Shown: one piece after another, positions 53,013-62,200 of the stretch | Numbering within the stretch: the stretch's first letter is position 1 | Layout of the letters: every line of letters begins with the position of its first letter | Assembly (NCBI RefSeq): GCF_000298175.1 | Contig: NZ_BAGZ01000016.1 | Span: 124,001-188,000 of the forward strand | DNA length: 64,000 nucleotides | Direction: 5' to 3' | Source: Austwickia chelonae NBRC 105200 | Lineage (GTDB): Bacteria; Actinomycetota; Actinomycetes; Actinomycetales; Dermatophilaceae | Notes under the pieces: model-generated | What the model saw: the letters and a program-made list of their open reading frames with translations, nothing else | Told to the model about the DNA's origin: nothing | Databases searched by the model: none | Program-made: the position numbers and the translations under genes

Positions 53013-53747
53013 ATGGCTATCGCAGACCGGCGCTCGAGCACCTGGTCCACGGCAGACGGGATCAAGGCGTACATCATCGAATACGGTCTGAGACCGGGCG
53101 ACCTCATGCCCACCGAAGCCGACCTGTGCGTCGCACTCGGAGTCTCCCGTTCCTCCGTCCGCGAAGCCGTGCGCACCCTGGCCTCGCTCGACATCGTCGA
53201 AGTCCGACACGGCCACGGCACCTACGTCGGCCAGATGTCCCTCGCCCCCCTCGTCAACGGCCTGGTCTTCCGGCTCTCCCTCGACGCCGAACAGACCCTC
53301 AACTCCCTGCGCGACGTCGTACACACCCGAATGGCCCTCGACCTCACCGTCGCCGACGAACTCATCGCTCGAAACCACGGGAAATACCGCCGAGAACTGC
53401 ACTCCCTGCTCGACGAGATGGAACGACGCGGCGCCGCAGGCGGAGAATTCATGGAAGAAGACTTCGCCTTCCACGCCCTGCTGTTCAAAGACGTCGACAA
53501 CACGATCATGGGCGAACTCGCCAGCGCCTTCCTCGAGATCTACACCCGGGCCCTCCCCCAACTCGGCGTCACCCCCCAGGAGGACATCGCCCAGACCGTC
53601 CGCACCCACCACGACATGCTGCGCGCCCTCGAAACCGGAGACGTGGACGGATATCGCGCAGCGGTACGCGCCCACTACGCCCCCCTGCAACGCGCCATCG
53701 AACGCGCCGTCGAAGCCCAGACCCCACCCGCGGAAGACCCTTCCTGA
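53013..53747 (+). CDS. nanR: GntR-family (FadR/FCD) regulator, NanR-like
   Basis: 244 residues from ATG 53013. The winged helix lies at about 10-75, with the GntR signature LRPGDLMPTEADLCVALGVS then SRSSVREAVRTLASLDIVEV and wing HGHGTYVG. The C-terminal FCD domain has the metal-binding set spread over HTRMALDLTVADELI, FHALLFK and RTHHDMLRALETGD. FCD regulators sense small acids or sugars. Divergent from the transporter operon and 29 bases before nanE, it should repress both arms until sialic acid or a derivative binds. The name is by context. Confidence 0.8.
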   Translation: MAIADRRSSTWSTADGIKAYIIEYGLRPGDLMPTEADLCVALGVSRSSVREAVRTLASLDIVEVRHGHGTYVGQMSLAPLVNGLVFRLSLDAEQTLNSLRDVVHTRMALDLTVADELIARNHGKYRRELHSLLDEMERRGAAGGEFMEEDFAFHALLFKDVDNTIMGELASAFLEIYTRALPQLGVTPQEDIAQTVRTHHDMLRALETGDVDGYRAAVRAHYAPLQRAIERAVEAQTPPAEDPS

Positions 53748-53776
53748 CCGCCGACACCCGCACGGAAAGAGCACGG

Positions 53777-54457
53777 ATGCATCCCCTCATAGCCGCCCTG
53801 CGAGGACAACTGGTCGTGTCCTGCCAGGCCTACCCCGGCGAACCCCTACGCCACCCCGAGACCATGGCCCAGATGGCCGAGGCCGCCGTCACCGGCGGAG
53901 CCGTCGCCATCCGCGCCCAAGGACTCGCCGACATCTCCGCCATCACCGGCCGGGTCGACGTCCCCGTCATCGGCCTGTGGAAATCCGGACACGACGGAGT
54001 CTTCATCACCCCCACCCTCCGCCACGCCCGAGCCGTCCTGGACGCCGGAGCCCAGATCGTCGCCCTCGACGGCACCCGACGGCCCCGACCCGACGGACGC
54101 ACCCTCGCCGAGACCGTCGCCGCCCTACGCGCCAGCCACCCCGACTCCCTCGTCATGGCCGACTGCGGATCCCTCGGCGACGCCCAGGCCGCCGCCGACG
54201 CAGGCGTCGACATCCTCGGCACCACCCTCGCCGGATACACCGACGAACGGCCCAAGACCGACGGGCCCGACCTCGACCTCGTCACCGAGATCGCCCACGC
54301 ACTCCCCCGTCTCCCCCTCATCGCCGAAGGGCGCATCCACACCCCGGCCCAGGCCCGCACAGCACTCGCTGCCGGTGCCCACGCCGTGGTCGTGGGCACC
54401 GCCATCACCCACCCCACCACGATCACCGGGTGGTTCGCCCAAGCACTTCGGCACTGA
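53777..54457 (+). CDS. nanE: N-acetylmannosamine-6-phosphate 2-epimerase
   Basis: 226 residues from ATG 53777. The TIM barrel has all family marks: QLVVSCQAYPGEPL near the start, GLWKSGHDGVFITPT with the catalytic lysine, VALDGTRRPRPDG, DCGSLGDAQAAADAGVDILGTTLAGYT, and LIAEGRIHTPAQA with the catalytic glutamate. It converts ManNAc-6-phosphate to GlcNAc-6-phosphate after NanA and NanK. NagA and NagB, the next enzymes, are not in the window. Confidence 0.93.
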   Translation: MHPLIAALRGQLVVSCQAYPGEPLRHPETMAQMAEAAVTGGAVAIRAQGLADISAITGRVDVPVIGLWKSGHDGVFITPTLRHARAVLDAGAQIVALDGTRRPRPDGRTLAETVAALRASHPDSLVMADCGSLGDAQAAADAGVDILGTTLAGYTDERPKTDGPDLDLVTEIAHALPRLPLIAEGRIHTPAQARTALAAGAHAVVVGTAITHPTTITGWFAQALRH

Positions 54458-54503
54458 CGAGACACGTGAGACCACGCTCAGCACCCACAAGGGGAGAACA
54501 CGC

Positions 54504-55484
54504 ATGACCTTACGACGCCGGATCACGATCGCCGTCGCCGCCACCTTCGTCCTCGGCATCCTCACGGCCTGCGGCCTCGGCAACACGGGCAGAACCTCGA
54601 ACTCCCCCGCCACCAGCAGATCCGCCTCGTCCTCCAAGGACGGACGCGAACGCCGCGACCTGGCCTACGTGGAGAGCGGCGACCCGGTACACGCCCTGGA
54701 CCTCTTCCTCCCGGAGAAAACGGACGGCCCGGCCCCGCTGTTCGTCTGGGTCCACGGCGGTGGCTGGCGCGGCGGCGACAAAGCCGACATCGACGAACAC
54801 ATCCTCAAAGTCGGCCGGCTCCGCGACGACCTGCTCAACCAGGGCATCGCCGTCGCCAGCGTCAACTACCACCTGCTGCCCCAGACCAGGTTCCCCCAGC
54901 CGATGCAGGACGTCTCCGCCGCCGTGCGCTATCTCAAGGCCGAATCGTCGAAACTAGGCCTCGACCCCGACCGGGTCGCCATCGGCGGAGAATCCGCCGG
55001 AGCACACCTGGCCGGGATGGTCGCCATGACCCCCAAGGAACACGCCCTCCACGGCACCATCGGCCCCCAGACCGACCCCGGGGTGAAAGCCTTCCTCGGG
55101 TACTACGGCATCTACGAATTCACCACCAGACTCGCCCAACAGCGTGCGCAAGGCTGCAAACCGGGACGCTCCGGGGTGGAGAGCTCACACGGACGACTGA
55201 TCGGCGCTGACCCCGAATCCTCCGAGGGACGGATGGCCGCCGAGAAGGCCAGCCCGATCAGCCACGTCCACAAGACCTCACCGCCCAGTCTCCTGATCCA
55301 CGGCAAGCAGGACTGCACCGCCCCGGCCAAACAGTCGATCGACCTCGGCGAGAAACTGAAACAAGCCGGAGTGGAACAGCAGGTCGTCCTGATCGACGCC
55401 GCACACGCCCAGCCCGTCTTCTACACCGACGACAACCTGCGCCGTCAGGCCGTGCAATTCCTGGTGGGCAAACTCAAGGCCTGA
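54504..55484 (+). CDS. Alpha/beta-hydrolase lipoprotein (esterase) of the nan island
   Basis: 326 residues from ATG 54504 with AAGGGGAGA upstream. Lipobox LTAC puts the lipid anchor on C23. A Ser-rich linker leads to a hormone-sensitive-lipase-like esterase: oxyanion motif HGGGW at 84-88, nucleophile S164 in GGESAGAHLAG, aspartate near HGKQDCTAP, and histidine in DAAHAQPV. It follows nanE by 46 bases and may share its transcript. Surface removal of O-acetyl groups from sialic acid is an attractive role but unproven. Its last 40 bases overlap the convergent gene. Confidence 0.75.
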   Translation: MTLRRRITIAVAATFVLGILTACGLGNTGRTSNSPATSRSASSSKDGRERRDLAYVESGDPVHALDLFLPEKTDGPAPLFVWVHGGGWRGGDKADIDEHILKVGRLRDDLLNQGIAVASVNYHLLPQTRFPQPMQDVSAAVRYLKAESSKLGLDPDRVAIGGESAGAHLAGMVAMTPKEHALHGTIGPQTDPGVKAFLGYYGIYEFTTRLAQQRAQGCKPGRSGVESSHGRLIGADPESSEGRMAAEKASPISHVHKTSPPSLLIHGKQDCTAPAKQSIDLGEKLKQAGVEQQVVLIDAAHAQPVFYTDDNLRRQAVQFLVGKLKA

Positions 55485-56347
55485 ACCGGGCCGAACCGAC
55501 CCCGACGGGGGGACGGCCCGGCGTCGAAACCGGCCTCGGCCACACGCCGCAACACCGCGCCGTCCACCCCGGCCCGACCCGCCACCGCCAACTCCCGGAC
55601 GAAGGCCTCCACGCCGATCTCGTACCGGGAGGGGTGCGGGACCTCCACGCTGACCGGCACCCCGTCCAGGAAGGCGTTCAGGAAGCCGTACACATCGGCA
55701 TCGCCTGCACCGGGGAGCAACCGGTGTGAGCGGGACTCCTCGACATATCCGTCCAGATCGACAGGCGGCGAGTCCGGGGCATCACATAGCTGCACCATCA
55801 CGACCAGGTCGGCCACCGCCTGCGCCTCGGCCACGGTGCTGCCCGCCCGGTGGAAGTGCAAGGTGTCCGGCAGTACGAGACATCCCGCGGTCCGGGCCAA
55901 CGCGGCCGCCTCGGCCAGCGTCGACACCGTACGGTAGGCCATCGGTTCGAACATCGGCACGATGCCGAAGTCCATCGCGTCCTGGGTGAACTCACAGAGG
56001 GTGTCGGCGATCCGGGACCGGTCGGCATCCGATGCGGCCACCGTGAAGACCCGAGCTCCCAGAGCCGCTCCGGCCTCCAGGGCCGGCAGCCAGGTCTCCG
56101 CTCCGAGACACCCGTCGAAGACCAGACATTCGACGTCCAACACGTTCAACCCGGTGTCGGCCAGAGCCTTACGGGTCCGCCTCAGCTCAGAACCGCCCGG
56201 GTTCAACGCGAAGAAGGGTTCGTCCGGTGAGACCCGCTGCACCCGTAGCCCCACGAAGTCGAAACCGGCCCCGGCGGCAGCCTCCACGATGCGGTGGGGT
56301 GCCTCACCCAACACCGACAACGGGGCCAGACCGAGCGCTCTCCTCAC
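55445..56347 (-). CDS. TIM-barrel sugar isomerase/epimerase-like protein
   Basis: 300 residues from GTG 56347, chosen because GGAGAAG lies upstream and homology begins RRALGLAPLSVLGEAP; starts at 56395 or 56458 would add 16-37 residues. The barrel reads as xylose-isomerase-like (PF01261): AAAGAGFDFVGLRVQRV, VLDVECLVFDG, FGIVPMFEPMAYRTV and HFHRAGSTVAEAQAVADLVVMVQLCDAP, with acidic metal ligands. The substrate is unknown. It converges on the esterase gene and overlaps its 3' end by 40 bases in another frame, so one of the two tails may be shorter than drawn. Confidence 0.68.
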   Translation of the reverse strand: MRRALGLAPLSVLGEAPHRIVEAAAGAGFDFVGLRVQRVSPDEPFFALNPGGSELRRTRKALADTGLNVLDVECLVFDGCLGAETWLPALEAGAALGARVFTVAASDADRSRIADTLCEFTQDAMDFGIVPMFEPMAYRTVSTLAEAAALARTAGCLVLPDTLHFHRAGSTVAEAQAVADLVVMVQLCDAPDSPPVDLDGYVEESRSHRLLPGAGDADVYGFLNAFLDGVPVSVEVPHPSRYEIGVEAFVRELAVAGRAGVDGAVLRRVAEAGFDAGPSPRRGRFGPVQALSLPTRNCTA

Positions 56348-56602
56348 CGGAATCTTCTCCGAACGGACACCAAAACTGTTTTTACCCAACGTCATTCCTT
56401 CGGATTCCGTGAGCGGCGATCTCACCTTCGAAACAGACTCCTCCACCCGATCTGCCACACGGTACGCGCCCCCTGGGTCGGACGTACAACCTGGTTCCCC
56501 ACATCGCCACGCAGCCCCTGGGCCCCACCCCCTCAGGACGAAACACCCGACGGATCAGCCACCGACCGGCCCGCGGAGCCTCCCGGTGACCTGCGCAGGA
56601 AC

Positions 56603-57715
56603 TCAATCGGCAGCAGCCTTCGCGACACGGACGAACGGCAGGACGGCATCCTTATGCTGCAGCGCCGGACGCTCCACCAGCAGCCAGGACATCACCGCCA
56701 CCGCCCCGGTCACCACCATGAGCAGGAGCAGATGCACCGGCACCGGCAGCGCCCCCGTACCGGCTGTCGTCAGGATCGTCGCGATCGGCCAGTGATAGAC
56801 GTACACCCCGTAGGAGAGATCCCAGGGCAACGGTCTACGCAGCCACGGCGTACCCACCACCGCCCACAGCATCAGATACGCGAAAGCCACCCCGCCGAGC
56901 GGACGGTAGTCCCGCAGCAGGAACACCGACAGAACCACCACCGCCAGCGCACCCCACGCATACCCGCCACGCATCGGGAGCCGTCTCCCGTACAGCAGGG
57001 CCAAGGTGCCCAACAGGAACATGAAGAAGAAACGCATGTACCGGCCGCCCGACAGCTCGACACCCCAGATCTCCTGCGCCACCAGGAAGAGGCCAGGGCC
57101 CACGCAGGCCAGCACCACCAGCAGCCGTCGACGCCCCGGCCGCAACGCACCGACCACCCCCAAGACGACGACCAGCACGTAACAGACCGCCTCGAACCAC
57201 AAGGTCCACAGCGACCCGTTGATCACCCCGGGAGTCCGCGTACCGGTGGGCAGACCGGCCACTGCGTAATCCCGGATCATCAGGAAGGCGTTGTCCGCCG
57301 CGTACCAGAAGGACGACCTCTCCCCGAAGAACACCTCCTCGGGGCCACCGCCTTCGAGGACCGCCAGCACCGGGGCCACCACCAGGGCGGTCGACACCAG
57401 ACACAGCCAGAACCCCGGCAGGATCCGCAACGCCCGATGCCAGGCGTAACGCGCCGGGGACCCCAGCCGCAGGAAGGAACCCGCCACGAGGAAACCACTC
57501 AGCACGAAGAAACCGTCGACCGCCAGGGCACCCAGGTCGGTGTGCCCGAACCGGGGCTGATGGCCGTAGGCGATCTGGGTCCCGTGGGCCAGCGCCACGA
57601 AGACCGCCAACGACAACCGGAGCAGGTCCAAGCTGTTCGCCCGCGGATCGAAACGGGCGGTCAAGCTGTCGTCCGTCGAAACTGCCCGGACGGAGGGGAC
57701 GTCGAGCCGGGGCAT
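56603..57715 (-). CDS. Acyltransferase-3 family membrane O-acyltransferase
   Basis: 370 residues from ATG 57715, ten helices. The N-terminal SLDLLRLSLAVFVALAHG carries the conserved arginine and histidine of the AT3 family, and GFFVLSGFLVAGSFLRL and HRALRILPGFWLCL are typical of OafA/NodX-like proteins. These enzymes move acetyl groups from the cytosol to cell-wall polymers, O-antigens or antibiotics. No periplasmic SGNH domain is fused. Which polymer it modifies is not shown by its neighbours. Confidence 0.87.
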   Translation of the reverse strand: MPRLDVPSVRAVSTDDSLTARFDPRANSLDLLRLSLAVFVALAHGTQIAYGHQPRFGHTDLGALAVDGFFVLSGFLVAGSFLRLGSPARYAWHRALRILPGFWLCLVSTALVVAPVLAVLEGGGPEEVFFGERSSFWYAADNAFLMIRDYAVAGLPTGTRTPGVINGSLWTLWFEAVCYVLVVVLGVVGALRPGRRRLLVVLACVGPGLFLVAQEIWGVELSGGRYMRFFFMFLLGTLALLYGRRLPMRGGYAWGALAVVVLSVFLLRDYRPLGGVAFAYLMLWAVVGTPWLRRPLPWDLSYGVYVYHWPIATILTTAGTGALPVPVHLLLLMVVTGAVAVMSWLLVERPALQHKDAVLPFVRVAKAAAD

Positions 57716-57834
57716 GGAACTCCCAGGGGTCGGCGGCGGGAAAGGACGACCCCGCCGACTCTACCGTTACGTCAGGGTTGCCCCCGACCACGCCCGGACA
57801 CCCCCGGACGAGCCCCGCCGCGCGCTATCCACGC

Positions 57835-58605
57835 TCACAACCAGGACACCTGCCCCCGCAGCAGCGCATAACCCACGAAAGCCACCACATCCAGAAGGGT
57901 GTGCGCCACCACCAACGGCATCACCCGCCCCCACCGGGCGAAGACCCACCCGAAAAGAACCCCCATCGCGATATTCCCCAGGAAACCACCGAACCCCTGA
58001 TAAAGGTGATACGCGCCCCGGATGACCGAGGAAAGCCCCACCACCCAGCACAGCGACCAGCCCGCCTGCCGCCACCGCGTCATCAGGTAGCCGACCATCA
58101 CCACCTCCTCCACCACCGCGTTCTTCACCGCCGACAGGATCAGCACCGGCACCGCCCACCACACCTGCCCCAAGCCCGCCGCCGACACCGTCGTGTTGAT
58201 CCCCCACTGCCGCGCAGCCACGTAGAAGGCCAGCCCGGGCAGACCCACCGCCGCCGCCAGAAGCGCGCCCCGCCACAGATCCCCACCAGGACGACGCAGA
58301 TCCACCCCGATCCGCGACGGCCCCACCCCGTCCCGCGCCAGCAGATGCACCGCCAACAACGCCGGGAACAGCGGCAGGACGACCCCGGCCAACTGATAGG
58401 CCAGATCGAGCCACGGACGGTCCGGGGTGACCGACGCATTCAACGACGACGTCTGCCGGGAGAGCGCCACCGGATCGGTCAACCTACGCACGATCGACAG
58501 CACGGCCCAGACCGCCGAAGCCCCCAGGCCGACCCCCAACACCAGAAAGGACTCGACCAACAAGGTCCGTCGCGCCACGCCCGAAGGCGGCACCTGAGCA
58601 TCCAT
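57835..58605 (-). CDS. CPBP-family intramembrane metalloprotease
   Basis: 256 residues from ATG 58605, about eight helices. Motif 1 is NAVVEEVVMVGYLMTRW with the paired glutamates, motif 2 is AYHLYQGFGGFLGN and motif 3 is PLVVAHTLLDVVAF, which together make the CAAX protease/bacteriocin-processing (CPBP) active site. The usual arginine after the glutamates is three or four residues later than normal. Bacterial members process prenylated proteins or small peptides, or give bacteriocin immunity. No bacteriocin gene is seen here. Confidence 0.82.
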   Translation of the reverse strand: MDAQVPPSGVARRTLLVESFLVLGVGLGASAVWAVLSIVRRLTDPVALSRQTSSLNASVTPDRPWLDLAYQLAGVVLPLFPALLAVHLLARDGVGPSRIGVDLRRPGGDLWRGALLAAAVGLPGLAFYVAARQWGINTTVSAAGLGQVWWAVPVLILSAVKNAVVEEVVMVGYLMTRWRQAGWSLCWVVGLSSVIRGAYHLYQGFGGFLGNIAMGVLFGWVFARWGRVMPLVVAHTLLDVVAFVGYALLRGQVSWL

Positions 58606-58662
58606 GCCCGCAGGCTACCCAGCCGAACGGAACCCCCCACCCCGATCCTGCGTCCAAAACAC

Positions 58663-59172
58663 ATGGTCCACGACCACCGCCCGTCCACCGGCCGGACGTG
58701 CCCCGCCACCGGCGCCCGCGTCGCCGCCCTGCTCTGCGGAGGACTCCTCATGACCGTCACCGGATGCATCGGACCCGGCGAGAACGCCGGACAACATCCC
58801 ACCGGCCGAGACAGCACGGCGAGCGCACCGTCCACGAGCTCCTCGTCCACGAGCGCCTCGTCGACGGCCGTGCCGAGCCCGGTCGACACGAGCAGCGCCT
58901 ATCTGCCCTCGCCGATCCCGGAGCTGCCCGACCCCGCCGCGCCGACCGGCCCCCTGGAAAGACTCACCGGCGTGGTCGGCGAAGGCACCGAGCGAGGGTG
59001 CACCCTGTTGCACCTCGGCCAGGGCGAGGCCGTCCTGCTGGTCGGGGGTGGCCCCCGGCTCGTTCCCGGGGCCCAGGTCGTCGTCGAGGGGCACCGCAGC
59101 CCGCAGCTGGCCACCACCTGCCAACAAGGGAGCCCGTTCGTCGTCGCCAGAGTCGTCGACCCCGCACCCTGA
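58663..59172 (+). CDS. Small secreted lipoprotein of unknown function
   Basis: 169 residues from ATG 58663. A signal sequence ends in lipobox TVTGC (about residue 34), followed by a Ser/Thr-rich linker of about 40 residues. The folded part (about 90-169) is compact: TLLHLGQGEAVLLVGG, LVPGAQVVVEGHRSPQLATTC and GSPFVVARVVDP look like short beta strands of an OB-like fold with two cysteines that could pair. I do not recognise a family. It lies in the divergent gap after a CPBP protease gene and converges on the subtilase gene. Confidence 0.6.
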   Translation: MVHDHRPSTGRTCPATGARVAALLCGGLLMTVTGCIGPGENAGQHPTGRDSTASAPSTSSSSTSASSTAVPSPVDTSSAYLPSPIPELPDPAAPTGPLERLTGVVGEGTERGCTLLHLGQGEAVLLVGGGPRLVPGAQVVVEGHRSPQLATTCQQGSPFVVARVVDPAP

Positions 59173-59288
59173 CCCCGCGCTCTGACCGCGCACCCGGACT
59201 GTCCGACCGTGACGACGTCCCCGGGACGCGGCGGACCGGTCGCCCCGGGAACGGGACGACCGGTCCGTTGTCACTCACCGGTGTCGGA

Positions 59289-62200
59289 TCACGACCACAA
59301 CGCCGGCGGAGCCGTCACCACCGGTGTGCCCGAGGGCGACGGCGGTGCCGTGGTCGGCGGAACAGGCGTCGGAACCGACGTGGTCGGGGTCGGTACCGGA
59401 GCCGTCGTCGGAGAGGTGGTCGTGCTCGTCGGCGACGGGGAAGGTTCCGTCTTCAGCACCGATCCGACGAACACATGGCCGATGCCGAGCACAGACCCTT
59501 CGGTGTTGACGACCTTCAACTCGCCGAAGAGCTGACGCCCCTGGGCCACCTCGGACTTCGCGACCAGCTCCCCGGTGACCTTCATCTGCTCACCGGTCGC
59601 CAGGTCCTTCGGGGTCGAGGACACCCGCAGGGTCCCCAAGGAGCTGCCGAAGTAGACGTCCAGGTAGTCGAACTGGGTTCCGCCCGGGGCACTGACCGCA
59701 TAACCCTCCACGATGACCGTGTACGGGCCCGGCGCCGGGTTGATGAGGGTGACCGTCTCCTCGGAGTCGGCCTTGGCCGACTTGCCGACCTCGCGGCCGA
59801 CGGCATTCTTCACAAAGAGGTCCAGGTCGGCGGTCTCGTCGGAGGGATTGCCGATCTTCACGTCCAAACGGCTCGCCCCGGCGGGGACGTCCACGGTGAA
59901 GGTCTTCTTCTCCTGGGCCTTGATCGTGGGTCGGGCCTTCGCCGAGGACCCCAGCGGGCCGCCCTGCGCGGTGACCTTCGCCGCACCCATGTCGTTGCGG
60001 ACCGTCCAGGACAGGGGGACCGGCTTGCCGATCACCGCGGTCTCGACCGTCTGGGCGGCCGGTTCCACCGAGACGCCCTGGGTCGCTGCGGTCAGCGTGA
60101 ACGGGTTCTGTGTCGTCGGGGTCGTCCGCGCCGATTCGACCAGGAACTCCCAGACGCCCGGCATCGGGTTCTGGTAGGCCCGCGACGTCGGGTGGCACAG
60201 TTTCGCGTCGGTGTGGTTCGTGTAGCACGACGCCCGTCCGCTGGGTTTCTCCACGGGCAGCCCGTAGGGGTTCACCGCCAGGAAGCGGGTCAGCGAACCG
60301 GCGGCGATACCGGACAGGTTCACCTGGAGGTTCTTCGTCCCCTTGGGTACTGCGACGAACAGGCTCTGTGTGCGTACCCGCTCGACCGAGCCGGTCATCT
60401 TCTGGACGAAGGGCTTCTCCTTCAGCGAGGCTGCGGCGACGATCTCGGTCATCATCTGGCCGTCGAGCCAGGGGGTGGCCTCCACGTCGAGGTTCAGGAT
60501 CGCCGAGTGGGCGCCCATCGTCTCGGGTTTGGCGGTCACCTTCACCTTGACGGGGGTGCCGACGGGCAGGTCGACCTGGGTCGGGGCGCTGAAGGTGCCG
60601 TCGTTGCCGACCCATTTCAGCTGGTGGCGGGACTGGTCGGCCGGGCCTGCGGTTCGTTTGACGACGACCTCGTAGGTCTTCTCCTCGCCGATCCGCTGGC
60701 CGCCCTCACCCTGGGAGCACCGGTTGTACAGGCCTTCGCCCCGGTTCTTCACCTTCAGGGAGGCTGCCAGCGGGGTGCACACGGGGGCGCTGATCTCGTA
60801 GGCGTTCTCGGCCTTCGGGGACTTGCTCAGGATGTCCCAGGCCTTGTCCACCCGGATGAGTCCGTTGCCCTGGGCCGCTGCTTCCAGGCCCGGGATGAAC
60901 TGGGCTGTGCTGTAGATCGACGTGCGCAGCTGTTTCGGGGTCACCGCGACGTCGGACTGGCGGGCGCCGGAGATCAGCAGGGTCGCCGCACCGGCTGCCT
61001 GGGGGCTGGACATCGAGGTGCCGTTGAACATGGCGTACCCGGCGGGAAGCGGGTAGCCGGCCTCGGGGACCGGTCCGCCCTCGAAGACCATCGGGATGGT
61101 GCTGATCGCCGAGCCGGGCGCGATGATGTCCGGTTTGAATCCGCCGTCCTCACGTGGCCCCCGGGAGGAGTAGTTCTGCGCCCAGAAGCTTGCGGTGACC
61201 TTCGCGCCGTAGTTGGCCATCCAGGTGTCCTTGGAGGCGCCGGCGGCGACGCTGATCACGTCGGGAGCCACCGACGGGTCGCCCACCGTGTTCACCCCGG
61301 GTCCTTCGTTGCCGGCCGAGACGAACAGTTGCACGCCGTACTCGTTGATCAACCGCTGGTACAGGTAGGAGCGGGTGTTGTTGCCGTCGTTCAGGGCGGG
61401 GAGTCCGCCGATGGACATGTTGACGATGTCCACCCGCTGGTTGGCGACCAGGTCGATCATGCCTTCGGACAGGGCCACCGAGGTGCAGCCGCCGGCGAAG
61501 ACGCAGGCCTTGCTGGAGACGATCTTCGCGCCCGGGGCGGCGCCGTTCATCTGGCCGCCGAACAATTTGTGGCCGGCGGCGATCCCGGCGACGTGGGTGC
61601 CGTGGGAGCTGGCGATGAGGCCGATGTTCACGAAGTCGGCCCGTTTTCCTTCGAATGTGGGACCGGCCGGTGTGAGGTCGACGTCCTTTCGGAACTCCAC
61701 GACGAAAGGCATGCTCTCCCGGACGTCGGTCGCCGGGTCGTCCTTCCCGAAATGGCCGATGTCGAAACGTTCCTTGTACGGGCGCATCATCGCGTCGTCG
61801 GTGAAATCGTGGTTCGCATTGACGTCGACCCAGATGTCACCGGTGTTGTAGTCGTAAAGAATTCCCCACGAGCTGCTGTTGCTGCCGTCGCGGTCGAGAT
61901 CTCCTTCGAATTCACGGCTGCCGTTGGCGGCCGATTCCCGGAAGACGTTGATCGCGAAGTCCGCGCCCGGGCGGTTCGGGAGTTTCCATTCCGCTCCGCC
62001 GAATTTCGCGGAGGACCCGCTCACCTTGGTGAGCATCGGGCGCCAGGTGCCGTCCGCTTCCGACAGCGGGTCGGTGGCGGTCACCCAGTTCACGATCTTG
62101 CGTTCACCGGTCGTGGTCTTCTGCAGTGCGGGATGGTCGAGGTCGACGCCGGAGTCGAGCACGCCGATGGTGGCCTGGCGTCCGTCGAAGGTCGGATGCG

